Assembly (NCBI GenBank): GCA_903873165.1
Contig: CAIQNQ010000084.1
Span: forward strand, 1 to 37,458
Length of the DNA stretch: 37,458 bases
Reading direction: 5' to 3'
DNA from: an uncultured Methylococcaceae bacterium
Lineage (GTDB): Bacteria; Pseudomonadota; Gammaproteobacteria; Methylococcales; Methylomonadaceae
The translations under genes were made by a program, and so were the position numbers. The notes below the pieces were generated by a model. It ran no database searches. It had not been told where the DNA came from and saw only the letters and a list, made by a program, of their open reading frames with translations. This document shows positions 8,261 through 16,663 of this stretch, in pieces (the stretch's first letter is position 1; every line of letters starts with the position of its first letter).

Positions 8261-9359
8261 GCTCTTTAGCATCCGATTTGGCCAGATCAACTGTTATTTG
8301 AAATCTCTCCATTGAACTCACTCTATCCTGAGTAACGGGTGATGCAAAACGGGCATTTATAAATATTTCCGAAGCCTCCAGTGTTGCTAATAACGCTGAT
8401 GCTGTTGGTGACTCACCTTGTATCTGTAGATGCCCCTCTGAATATTGAACATAGCTCAATGTAGTATCATCTTTTAGAAGTGAACTTAAAGTGTTCAGCA
8501 TATCCACTAAAGCTGGAGCTGCACTTTTTTCTTTAATTAATTGATTTGTTTCATCGATAACAGCATCTATGGATGCTTGCATCGCTTTAACTTTTTTTGC
8601 ATCCTTTTCCAAATCAGCCGCTTTTACACTTAATTCATTGACCGCTTGATATTCAAAAAAAACCGGCATAGCAAACACTAATAACAATAATAAACATGTC
8701 AAGCCTATTAATGCCCCATGCACTAATCTAGGCAAACTGGCCTTTTTTTGTCTCAATCTTTCAGGTAATAAATTATACCCATCATCGAGATCAGAAAGGT
8801 TATTCGGAGTACCTTGATAATCCACATAGGACGGTGATAAACCTATTGCTTGAACATCCTCAAACAAACCATCTAGCAATTCACGTGTTGTTAAAATCAT
8901 CATAACCCTAATCTGGCCTGATTCATCTACACCTGACAAGGGTTTAACTGAGAAATACACTTGCTCTTGCTTAAAGGGTGTATATCTGTCGAGTTCATAA
9001 GCTACAACTTGAGCAAGATTTTCCTTAGCCGCTGCGGGTAAACTCAATTCTTTTTGAATAGCGTCTTGCCCTAACAACCTTAAAAGCACACTTGCCTTGC
9101 TTAAGCGCTCATCTTTTTCATACAAACTTTGCAAATCAACGGATTTATCAGCACAGGCAATACTTAAGAGATATTCTTCTTGGCCTGCAGAATAATAAGT
9201 TAATTCAAAATGCTCATCATTTTTAATAATAACTATGACACCTTGACTATCATTAATTATCTGATTAATCTTTTGAGGTATTAAAAAATCAAGTTCTCTC
9301 TTCCACCAACGAAAAAACTGCTTAATATTTACATCAATTGTTGAGTTCAGGTTCAGCAT
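8253..9359 (-). CDS. gspL: Type II secretion platform protein GspL (PilN-like periplasmic part)
   Basis: This 368-aa bitopic protein links the cytoplasmic ATPase GspE to the inner membrane. The N-terminal part (1-200) is the actin-like cytoplasmic domain, including AYELDRYTPFKQEQVYF, a segment typical of GspL/PilM. One membrane span lies at about 215-240 (rich in Leu: LTCLLLLLVFAMPVFF). After it come a coiled coil and a PilN-like ferredoxin fold ending FQITVDLAKS. Its start lies 26 bases inside gspK, so the pair is probably translated in coupled fashion. No clear ribosome binding site precedes the ATG. Confidence 0.9.
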   Translation of the reverse strand: MLNLNSTIDVNIKQFFRWWKRELDFLIPQKINQIINDSQGVIVIIKNDEHFELTYYSAGQEEYLLSIACADKSVDLQSLYEKDERLSKASVLLRLLGQDAIQKELSLPAAAKENLAQVVAYELDRYTPFKQEQVYFSVKPLSGVDESGQIRVMMILTTRELLDGLFEDVQAIGLSPSYVDYQGTPNNLSDLDDGYNLLPERLRQKKASLPRLVHGALIGLTCLLLLLVFAMPVFFEYQAVNELSVKAADLEKDAKKVKAMQASIDAVIDETNQLIKEKSAAPALVDMLNTLSSLLKDDTTLSYVQYSEGHLQIQGESPTASALLATLEASEIFINARFASPVTQDRVSSMERFQITVDLAKSDAKEHE

Positions 9360-10293
9360 ATTGTTTTACTAATAATTCACTCATAACATCAGAGAATAAT
9401 GATTTGTTATTTGGCGTTGCATGCTGCCACTTTAATACTTGGAATGAACTCGCATCATTACCTTCAGGTTTCTCAACGACCACATGCAATCTGGCTTTAG
9501 AGTCTCCCGCTAGAAAAGCCTCTGAGATAATTGTCACAATATTATTTTTACCCGAAGCAGTTCTTTGTAGCCCAGAAGCCAAAGGAAGCGGTGGGGGCGG
9601 CAAATTGTTTCTAGCATTATCTATTCTTGCCAAAACAAAAGCCTCTATCATTTCTGCATCCATTCCAGAAATTGTTTTAAGTACTTCTTTAGTTGCAAGC
9701 TGTAAATCTACTTGAGGTTGACCCGAATTTACAGTGACTAAAGGCTCAAGCCATGAAAAGACCGTTTTATCCATACCTAAAACAAGCTGTAATTCTTCTA
9801 CAGATTCAAATGGCTTATTTCTTGGTTCATAAGATAAACCAGCATCTTGATATTCTGCTTTTTCAGCACCATTAAGATTGACCAAATCATCCGCATCACG
9901 CCAATCAAGAATAGCACCAACTAACTTACTTTGAAATTCTTCATCAACAGGTGCGTTAACCATTAATTTTTGTAACAAAACTGGATCCGCCTTATTAAGG
10001 TCTATTTTACCTGTTTCGGCTTCTAGTCGTATTCGTATTTTTGCATGATTAGCCAAAATCTCATAAATACTACCATCCGCTTTCCAAGCTTTATTAATGT
10101 CAGAATTTAATAACATTTTTTCGGCTATCGCTATTCCCGATTCAGCTACAGCCTTTGCTTCAGCATTATTTTTAATAACAGCAGCAACCGTAGTTTCTCT
10201 ACGCATAGTTAATGCAAAACTTCCTGCCATAATCATCAGTAAGCTAAGCACCCACAGCACTAAAACTAAAGCAACACCCTTTTGATTTTTCAC
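9334..10293 (-). CDS. gspK: Type II secretion minor pseudopilin GspK
   Basis: This is the large minor pseudopilin thought to cap the pseudopilus tip. The 319-aa protein starts at a GTG (10291-10293) with GGAG well placed before it. A short charged leader (MKNQKG) is cleaved before VALVLVLWVL. Position 5 of the mature protein is not Glu, as is usual for GspK and unlike the other pseudopilins. The alpha-domain insertion includes GKIDLNKADP and ILDWRDADD, the calcium/SAM-like region seen in the family. The start overlaps the gspJ stop (GTGA). Confidence 0.94.
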   Translation of the reverse strand: MKNQKGVALVLVLWVLSLLMIMAGSFALTMRRETTVAAVIKNNAEAKAVAESGIAIAEKMLLNSDINKAWKADGSIYEILANHAKIRIRLEAETGKIDLNKADPVLLQKLMVNAPVDEEFQSKLVGAILDWRDADDLVNLNGAEKAEYQDAGLSYEPRNKPFESVEELQLVLGMDKTVFSWLEPLVTVNSGQPQVDLQLATKEVLKTISGMDAEMIEAFVLARIDNARNNLPPPPLPLASGLQRTASGKNNIVTIISEAFLAGDSKARLHVVVEKPEGNDASSFQVLKWQHATPNNKSLFSDVMSELLVKQYAEPELNN

Positions 10294-10964
10294 TGCCCCG
10301 CTCCGTGCCCATTAATACCTACACTGTCAACGGGTGGAGAGGTTACTTTTAAATCAATAATTATCTCAGGCCAATAAATACCGTTCATCAATTCTATGTT
10401 TATTTTTACTAAATGCGGCAGTGTTGATTTGCCCACCCAATCATCTGCCCAAACACCTTGACTAGCAGGGTCATCAGCACCAAAGTACGCAATTTTAAAA
10501 GCTTTTACATGTTTAATTAAGGTAACTTCTTCTATTGAAGCTTCATCTCGTTCCATTCCAGTAGCAAACGGTTCAAGCGATACATTAATAAATCCCTCTT
10601 CGCCATCTTCATATAACGTCACTGAAAACATCTGTAGACCCGCGCGACCAACACTGGCAGGAAACGCTGATACAAAATGTAAAGTCTGTGAACCTCCTTG
10701 AAAAGAAAAGATTTTTTCTTCAGTTCCAGAGTCATTCCATAAGGGTCTTGCTACAGACAAATGCTGTTGAAAAAAATTATAAACAACCGCCATTTCATTA
10801 ACGTTTGTTATTTTTCTTTCACCTTTTTCCCAACTATCCGCACAAATTTTTAAACTCGTAAATAACAAAACAACCATTATGCTTAATAACGTCAAGCCAA
10901 TAAGTACTTCAATAAGCGTGAAGCCTTTCAGCTTATTGTTAGTAACGACCTTATCAACAGACAT
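10290..10964 (-). CDS. gspJ: Type II secretion minor pseudopilin GspJ
   Basis: This minor pseudopilin of the tip complex (with GspI and GspK) is 224 aa from the ATG at 10962-10964. An in-frame TTG at 10970 would add two residues but is less likely. The prepilin signal is KLKG followed by FTLIEVLIGL, with cleavage after Gly14 and the conserved Glu at mature position 5. The rest is a soluble beta-rich domain without cysteines near its end. It follows gspI with almost no gap and overlaps gspK at its stop. Confidence 0.92.
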   Translation of the reverse strand: MSVDKVVTNNKLKGFTLIEVLIGLTLLSIMVVLLFTSLKICADSWEKGERKITNVNEMAVVYNFFQQHLSVARPLWNDSGTEEKIFSFQGGSQTLHFVSAFPASVGRAGLQMFSVTLYEDGEEGFINVSLEPFATGMERDEASIEEVTLIKHVKAFKIAYFGADDPASQGVWADDWVGKSTLPHLVKINIELMNGIYWPEIIIDLKVTSPPVDSVGINGHGAGQ

Positions 10965-10966
10965 GA

Positions 10967-11377
10967 TCAAGAACCATTAACCATTTTGATAGTCGTCAAT
11001 TCAAATTGCCTATTGTTTAATTTATTAACTTGCCAACTAACAATAACTTTTACTTTAAATAAAGCTACAACTGTAGAAGAGGGTTCATTACTTGCTGAAT
11101 CAAAAAAGTACGGTGACACAACCACTAACCAATCATATTTATCATTCTCTTTACCTGATTCTTCGCCTTCTCGCAAAGACGATTCAACTCCTGTTCTTGT
11201 CATTAATCCTTCTGCCAATTGAACTGCAGCAGTATAGTCCTCTGAAACCATTGCCGTATTAACACCACCAGAAAAAATCTTCAGCAAAATACCTAACGAC
11301 AAGGCCAAAATAGAAAAGGCAATGACAATCTCCAGCAAGGAAAAACCCTGCTGCTTGCTAACGGACATTTTTATCAT
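10967..11377 (-). CDS. gspI: Type II secretion minor pseudopilin GspI
   Basis: This 136-aa minor pseudopilin nucleates the pseudopilus tip with GspJ and GspK. The prepilin signal is QQG followed by FSLLEIVIAF, with cleavage after Gly11 of this start and Glu at mature position 5. A second in-frame ATG three codons later (11368) is an alternative start. Both starts lie inside the 3' end of gspH, an overlap of up to 20 bases. The compact C-terminal part ends in QFELTTIKMVNGS, matching the family layout of one long helix and a small sheet. Confidence 0.92.
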   Translation of the reverse strand: MIKMSVSKQQGFSLLEIVIAFSILALSLGILLKIFSGGVNTAMVSEDYTAAVQLAEGLMTRTGVESSLREGEESGKENDKYDWLVVVSPYFFDSASNEPSSTVVALFKVKVIVSWQVNKLNNRQFELTTIKMVNGS

Positions 11378-11822
11378 TTAAATCTATTTGCCCAGTTAAC
11401 CAATTAATGTCAATTTGCCAAGACAAGTTACCTTGTTTTAAGACAACTCTTCCACCCGTTGAAGAACCATCTGCAAAAAATCGCACTCCAGCCAAACTCG
11501 TTCCTTTAGTTTGGCTTTTTGCTGTAACAACAGTAACACCTATAGATTTTGGAATTTGATACAGTTTATCGCGTCGACTTACGCTATAAGTATTGGCCTC
11601 CAGATCAATAATCACACTCATTTCTTGATGAGAAATTAAAGCTTCACCTCTTGCAAAACGTAAAGCTGAAACCAAATCTCTAGCGGCAATTTTAAGCTTA
11701 GTCGCCTCATTTCCCGATGATAAATTAAGACTAACCACCGAGAACCCCAAGACAATAATAAATAACACAACTATTAACTCTAATAGAGTAAAGCCGTTAT
11801 TCCGTGTAATGGGGCCAGACAT
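11358..11822 (-). CDS. gspH: Type II secretion minor pseudopilin GspH
   Basis: This minor pseudopilin sits between the GspG fibre and the tip. It is 154 aa. The prepilin signal is RNNG followed by FTLLELIVVL, cleaved after Gly10, with Glu at mature position 5. The hallmark GspH segment RDLVSALRFARGEALIS lies at about 42-58, and the GSSTGG region near the end is typical of the C-terminal sheet. A GAGG ribosome binding site lies just upstream. It is separated from gspG by 36 bases, the largest gap within the gsp cluster. Confidence 0.93.
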   Translation of the reverse strand: MSGPITRNNGFTLLELIVVLFIIVLGFSVVSLNLSSGNEATKLKIAARDLVSALRFARGEALISHQEMSVIIDLEANTYSVSRRDKLYQIPKSIGVTVVTAKSQTKGTSLAGVRFFADGSSTGGRVVLKQGNLSWQIDINWLTGQIDLNDKNVR

Positions 11823-11858
11823 AAAGGCCTCTAGTTAAATAATTTAATTAACTGAAAA

Positions 11859-12287
11859 CTATTCCCAACTAAGAACATCCTGATCTTCACCTTTACCACC
11901 TTCTCTTGCATCCGAGCCATAAGAAAAAATATCAAATTTGCCATGCTCACCAGGAAAAACATAATGGTATTCATTTTGCCAAGGATCTAATGGAATTTTA
12001 GCTTTGCCTAAATAGGGACCATTCCAGTGCCTTGCATTATCAGGAGCTTCAACCAAAGCTTGCAAACCTTGCTCTGAAGTTGGATAACTACCCATATCCA
12101 ATTTATACATATCTAAGGTAGCTGATAAATCTTCAATTTGCACTTTAGCCGCTTTAGTCTTAGATTCCCCCATATGTTTCATGACTTGGGGGCCGACAAT
12201 ACCCGCTAACATGGCAATGATACCTAATACCACTAATAACTCAAGTAATGTAAAACCCGCCTGCCTACTATTTTTTAAATATTTCAT
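11859..12287 (-). CDS. gspG: Type II secretion major pseudopilin GspG
   Basis: This is the main subunit of the pseudopilus, 142 aa, the usual size. The prepilin signal is RQAG followed by FTLLELLVVLGII, cleaved after Gly11, with Glu at mature position 5. The family's diagnostic C-terminal half is intact: YKLDMGSYPTSEQGLQAL, then NGPYLGKAKIPLDPW, then FDIFSYGSDAREGG with the calcium-binding acidic residues. It follows gspF after 13 bases. Confidence 0.97.
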   Translation of the reverse strand: MKYLKNSRQAGFTLLELLVVLGIIAMLAGIVGPQVMKHMGESKTKAAKVQIEDLSATLDMYKLDMGSYPTSEQGLQALVEAPDNARHWNGPYLGKAKIPLDPWQNEYHYVFPGEHGKFDIFSYGSDAREGGKGEDQDVLSWE

Positions 12288-12300
12288 TATTATATTTCCA

Positions 12301-13512
12301 TTAAAAAGCTAAATCATTAACACTCAAAATTGCTAACAGAATTGACACTATAATCCCCGCAATCATTAGTCCTAACGTAATGATTAACATGGGTTCAAGA
12401 AACGCCAATAAACGCTGAATAGCCACTCTAAGCTGTTTATCGTATATCGTGGCTATTCTAAGTAGCATTTCTTCAAGCCGGCCTGTTTCCTCACCCATCT
12501 TGATCATTTGCAAGGCCATTTTAGGTAATAACGACTTTTCTAGTAAAGCCTCCGATAAATTCTTACCTTGCTTTAACTGTGCCTCAGCATTTGAAATTGT
12601 TTCAGCCAGAACCAAATTATCAACTGTTTCTCTGACTATAACCAAAGCTGAAATAATTGACACGCCATTACCTAATAATGTTCCCAGTGTTCGGCTAATA
12701 TTAGCGGTTTCTTTGTTAGTAATAATCGTACCAGCTAAAGGTAATTTTAAAAAATAACCATCCCAGACTTTTTTTCTTACAGGATCAGCCATTTGATACT
12801 TCATATAACTAGAGATAATTAAAAACCCCAATAATAATGTCCACCAATAACTTTGTAGCCACTCTGCCAATCCCACCACAATTTGCGTTGATACGGGTAA
12901 AGCTTTACCTGCACTTTCAAACATCTCGGTAAACTGGGGAACCACAAAGGTCAACATTATAAATAATGATGCTAAAGACATTATTAACAAAATAATAGGA
13001 TAAATTAATGCGGTACTAACAGTGTCCTTTAACTCCTGTGATCGCTCTAAATATTCAGCTAACCGCGTTAGCACCTCATCTAAACTACCACCCGCCTCAC
13101 CCGCACGGATCATGTTTAAATAAAACTTGGTAAACACGCCTTGTTGTTGCTCCAAGGCATCCGCCAAAGACACTCCGCCCTTTACCTTTTCAAGAACCTT
13201 AGCGATTAATTTTGTTAATTTTTCATTATCTTCAGTCAAATCCATTAACACAAATAACGCTTTATCAATAGGTAATCCAGATTCTAATAATGTCGCTAAT
13301 TCACCCGTAAAAAACCCAATGTCTTTAGGAGATAATTTAGCTTTTTTGGAGCCAAATCCTAAAAAAGAACCACTATTTGCGAGTGCAACCTTAATTGGAA
13401 TATATCCTTCAGACTGAAATGCACTAATTAAGGCTTTATCATCAAGGGCTTCCCTTATCCCTTCTTCTGTTTCTCCAACACTATTAATAACTTTATATGA
13501 AAATAATGGCAT
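12301..13512 (-). CDS. gspF: Type II secretion polytopic inner-membrane protein GspF
   Basis: This central platform protein is 403 aa. The N-terminus MPLFSYKVINSVGETEEG is the family start. Two GspF cytoplasmic helical domains (about 70-190 and 270-395) each carry the repeated hallmarks of a TLLESGLPI/TLLGNGVSI loop and a MIRAGEAGGSLDEVL/MIKMGEETGRLEEML loop. They are separated by membrane spans near 165-190 and 215-240, with a last span near 375-395. The start lies one base after the gspE stop. Confidence 0.96.
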   Translation of the reverse strand: MPLFSYKVINSVGETEEGIREALDDKALISAFQSEGYIPIKVALANSGSFLGFGSKKAKLSPKDIGFFTGELATLLESGLPIDKALFVLMDLTEDNEKLTKLIAKVLEKVKGGVSLADALEQQQGVFTKFYLNMIRAGEAGGSLDEVLTRLAEYLERSQELKDTVSTALIYPIILLIMSLASLFIMLTFVVPQFTEMFESAGKALPVSTQIVVGLAEWLQSYWWTLLLGFLIISSYMKYQMADPVRKKVWDGYFLKLPLAGTIITNKETANISRTLGTLLGNGVSIISALVIVRETVDNLVLAETISNAEAQLKQGKNLSEALLEKSLLPKMALQMIKMGEETGRLEEMLLRIATIYDKQLRVAIQRLLAFLEPMLIITLGLMIAGIIVSILLAILSVNDLAF

Positions 13513-13513
13513 T

Positions 13514-15199
13514 TTACGACTCCGTAGTCACACGCATAACTTCCTCTAAAGTCGTAACGCCCTCGACAACCTTAACTAAACCATTCTCATAAAGTGTTTG
13601 CATACCTTCAGCAATTGCTAATTTTTGAATAGCTCCTGCCTCTTCGTGGGCCATAATCAATTTTCTGATTGGATCTGTCATTGGTAAAAACTCGATAATA
13701 GCCAACCTTCCTCTATAACCTGTACCAGAACAGGAGGCGCACCCGACCGGCTTGTAAAGCAAAATGTCAGGCTCAGAGGTAAATCTTTCTAAACGTAATT
13801 CCCTAACAACTTCACGTGTAGCCACACTACTGACTTTGCAAGATTGGCACAATCGTCTAACTAAACGCTGAGCCAAAATGCCGTTAACAGTAGAGGTTAA
13901 CAAATACTCTTCCAGTCCCATATCCAATAACCGCGTAACACCGCCTGCAGCGTCATTCGTATGCAGGGTCGATAACACTAAATGACCCGTCAATGCTGAT
14001 TGCACAGCAATTCTTGCCGTCTCTAAATCTCGCATTTCACCGATCATAATAACATCAGGATCTTGACGAACAATTGAACGTAAAGCTGAAGCAAATGTTA
14101 AGCCTATTTGTGGTTTTGCTTGTATTTGATTAATCCCTTCCATTTGATATTCAACGGGATCTTCTACTGTAATAATTTTGCGTTGAGGGGTATTGAGTTG
14201 CTTCAAGGCTGCATACATAGTGGTAGATTTTCCACTTCCTGTTGGGCCTGTAATTAATATAATTCCATGCGGCATTGATAGAACATCAATAAATTGTTCT
14301 AAATGTCGACCAGCAAAACCCAACTGCACAAAATCTAATACGGTATTTTCTTTATCCAATAAGCGGATTACAACGCTTTCTCCGTGCATCGTTGGTATTG
14401 TTGATACCCGCAAATCTAATTCTTTACCTATCATCTGCACCTTAATACGACCATCTTGAGGCAAACGTCGCTCCGCTATATTAAGTTTAGCCATAATCTT
14501 GATACGAGAAATAACGGCTGCAGTTGACTTAACGTTAGGCGCATCAATTTCTTGCAAAACCCCATCCACGCGCAATCTAACTTTTAATGATTGCTCAAAA
14601 GGCTCAATATGAATATCTGATGCTCGTGTTTCAATAGCACGTTGCATAATCAAATTTACCATTTTGATGACAGGTGCTTCACTCGCCAAATCTTTTAAAT
14701 GCTCTAAATCTTCTTCACCTAAATCATCAATAGTCAAATCATCAATTAATTTATCCATTTTTGAACGATCTTCACCATATTGAATATCAAGCGCGGCGTC
14801 AATTTCTGACAGCAAACCCACCTTGACGACAATTGATTTCCCAATCATCAAACTTAAAGCATTAATTGTAAAAGCATCCTCTGGATCCATCATTGCGATA
14901 ATTGCTTGATCTTCAGTCGCACTTAAACCAATAATGTGATAATTTTTCAAAAATCGTAAAGAAACATCTTCTGGTAATTGTCTTTCAATCGGATATTGAT
15001 CTGAACTTATTTTTTCAAATTGTCCTGAATCAACAAACGCATCAGCGACATCTAATTCAGAACATAAGCCTAACTTTACCAATAATTGCGGCAGACTCTC
15101 TGCTACAGATGTTTTTTGGACGCGCTCAACTTTTTTTAACTCCGAAGCAGAAAGCTTACCCCTTTCCTGTAAAGTTTTTAGTAAAGACTGATAAATCAT
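13514..15199 (-). CDS. gspE: Type II secretion cytoplasmic ATPase GspE
   Basis: This hexameric ATPase drives pseudopilus assembly. It is 561 aa. An N-terminal GspE/MshEN-like domain (about 1-140) is followed by the ATPase core. The core shows Walker A GPTGSGKST at 318-326, the Asp box near EDPVEYQ (346-351), Walker B DPDVIMIGEMRD at 380-391, and a His box around TLHTNDA. The zinc-binding tetracysteine motif is complete with Cys451, Cys454, Cys487 and Cys490. It is first in the operon gspE-F-G-H-I-J-K-L-M-N-D. The 196-base gap before it probably holds the operon promoter. Confidence 0.97.
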   Translation of the reverse strand: MIYQSLLKTLQERGKLSASELKKVERVQKTSVAESLPQLLVKLGLCSELDVADAFVDSGQFEKISSDQYPIERQLPEDVSLRFLKNYHIIGLSATEDQAIIAMMDPEDAFTINALSLMIGKSIVVKVGLLSEIDAALDIQYGEDRSKMDKLIDDLTIDDLGEEDLEHLKDLASEAPVIKMVNLIMQRAIETRASDIHIEPFEQSLKVRLRVDGVLQEIDAPNVKSTAAVISRIKIMAKLNIAERRLPQDGRIKVQMIGKELDLRVSTIPTMHGESVVIRLLDKENTVLDFVQLGFAGRHLEQFIDVLSMPHGIILITGPTGSGKSTTMYAALKQLNTPQRKIITVEDPVEYQMEGINQIQAKPQIGLTFASALRSIVRQDPDVIMIGEMRDLETARIAVQSALTGHLVLSTLHTNDAAGGVTRLLDMGLEEYLLTSTVNGILAQRLVRRLCQSCKVSSVATREVVRELRLERFTSEPDILLYKPVGCASCSGTGYRGRLAIIEFLPMTDPIRKLIMAHEEAGAIQKLAIAEGMQTLYENGLVKVVEGVTTLEEVMRVTTES

Positions 15200-15271
15200 A
15201 ATAATTCCACAACTAAGGATTACTGCTTGTAAGTTGATGTTCGGTGCGCAAATATGTCTGAATAACCATCG

Positions 15272-15300
15272 AATATAATCTATGTTTGATTCAAAGTCTA
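15272..15300 (-). promoter_or_regulatory. Candidate sigma70 promoter for the gsp operon
   Basis: On the minus strand TAGACT (15295-15300) and TATATT (15272-15277) are spaced by 17 bases. This would place the transcript start about 65-70 bases before the gspE ATG. The match is moderate and was picked by eye in an A+T-rich stretch, so chance is a real possibility. Confidence 0.3.
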
Positions 15301-15327
15301 TTACGGTTATGTGAATATTAGTGGATA

Positions 15328-15357
15328 CATTAGTTAAGTAATATCATTTAACTAATG
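15328..15357. repeat. Perfect 10-bp inverted repeat between gluP-like gene and gspE
   Basis: CATTAGTTAA (15328-15337) and TTAACTAATG (15348-15357) are exact reverse complements around a 10-base spacer. No T-run follows on the minus strand, where both neighbours are transcribed. It is therefore a poor terminator for the transporter gene and could instead be an operator or a processed 3' hairpin. Confidence 0.5.
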
Positions 15358-15395
15358 ATTTTAATATTTAAATTCTCAATATTAATTAGGTTTGG

Positions 15396-16652
15396 TTATT
15401 GTTTATGTCCTTGCCAACCATAATAACTAATATATAAATAGCCCAATGCCGGTACAAAAAAAGCACTTTGAAGTCCAATACTATCTGCAAAAACTCCTTG
15501 TAAAACCGGTAGAACTGCGCCCCCAACTATTGCCGCACATAAAATGCCAGACCCTTGCCCAGTATGTACGCCCAACCCCTTAACAGCCAACGAAAAAATA
15601 GTAGGAAACATAATAGAATTAAATAACCCAATGGCAAGAATAGCCCACATAGCGATCGATCCACTACTCAATATCACCACTAATACCAAAGTCATTGCCG
15701 ATAACGCATTAAACAACAATGTGTTTTGGGGTTTAATTTTTTGCATAATTAAAGCCCCTGTAAAACGACCCAGCATGGCTCCGCCCCAATAAAAAGACAC
15801 ATACCGCCCCGCATCTTGCGCACTTAAATTTCCTATGAAAGCGTCACCCAAAAAGCTAATCAAAAAACTACCAATAGAGACTTCACTACCCACATAAAAA
15901 AAAATAGCCAGTGCACCTAATACTAAATGCTTATAAGACCAAACACTTTCATGTAATTCAACATGATGATTATCAATAGGATTAGAGGACGCTCGTTCAA
16001 TTTCCCGTATTTTAGGTAATTTGAGAATAACAAAAATAACGGCGAGTCCAAATAGTACCGCCGCCAACAATAAATAGGGCGATTGCACGACTAATGCTTG
16101 GGCAATTTTATATGCGGATAACTGCTCAACACTAAGCACTTGAATTTCTTCAGCCGTTTTAACAGCTGTTGATAAAATAAATAAAGTCCCCAAATAAGGC
16201 GCAAGAGTAGTGCCCAAAGCATTAAAAGCTTGTGTCATAGTTAAACGACTCGATGCTGTCTCTGAAGGACCTAAGATAGTGACATAAGGATTTGCAGCCA
16301 CTTGTAATAAACAAATACCTGCGGCTAAGACAAAGAAAGCAGTTAAAAATAGTGGATAAGAATGTAAGCCGGCCGCTGGATAAAACAGCAAACAACCAAC
16401 GCTAGCAATTAACAAGCCCGTAATTATCCCACCTTTGTAATCGATCTTATCGACTAAATAACCACTCGGTATAGAAAATACAAAATAGGCGATAAAAAAA
16501 CAAAACTGCACCAACATCGCTTGGGTATAGTTAAGTGTGAAAACAGCTTTTAAATGCGGAATAAGAATATCATTTAACGCGGTTATAAATCCCCAAATAA
16601 AAAATAAGGCCGTTAAAACTGTTAAAGAACCTGTATAACTATTTTTAGGCAT
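15396..16652 (-). CDS. MFS sugar transporter, GluP/FucP (fucose-galactose-glucose:H+ symporter) type
   Basis: This 418-aa, 12-span inner-membrane transporter belongs to the FHS group. Typical features are LTALFFIWGFITALNDILIPHLK at the first span (here broken by family-conserved Asn-Asp residues), SIPSGYLVDKIDYKGG after span 2, and the long motif around LQVAANPYVTILGP. These match the glucose/galactose transporter GluP subfamily, with FucP the more distant model. It lies 11 bases behind the beta-glucosidase gene on the same strand. A role in taking up the monosaccharide released by that enzyme is a reasonable inference; the actual sugar is not readable from sequence. Confidence 0.87.
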   Translation of the reverse strand: MPKNSYTGSLTVLTALFFIWGFITALNDILIPHLKAVFTLNYTQAMLVQFCFFIAYFVFSIPSGYLVDKIDYKGGIITGLLIASVGCLLFYPAAGLHSYPLFLTAFFVLAAGICLLQVAANPYVTILGPSETASSRLTMTQAFNALGTTLAPYLGTLFILSTAVKTAEEIQVLSVEQLSAYKIAQALVVQSPYLLLAAVLFGLAVIFVILKLPKIREIERASSNPIDNHHVELHESVWSYKHLVLGALAIFFYVGSEVSIGSFLISFLGDAFIGNLSAQDAGRYVSFYWGGAMLGRFTGALIMQKIKPQNTLLFNALSAMTLVLVVILSSGSIAMWAILAIGLFNSIMFPTIFSLAVKGLGVHTGQGSGILCAAIVGGAVLPVLQGVFADSIGLQSAFFVPALGYLYISYYGWQGHKQ

Positions 16653-16663
16653 AAAACACCTTA

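Noticed and set aside
9338-9715. Open frames on the plus strand across the gsp genes (for example 9338-9715 and 4908-5210)
   Set aside because: They lie antisense to clearly conserved secretion genes, have no ribosome binding sites and encode low-complexity nonsense; they are frame shadows.
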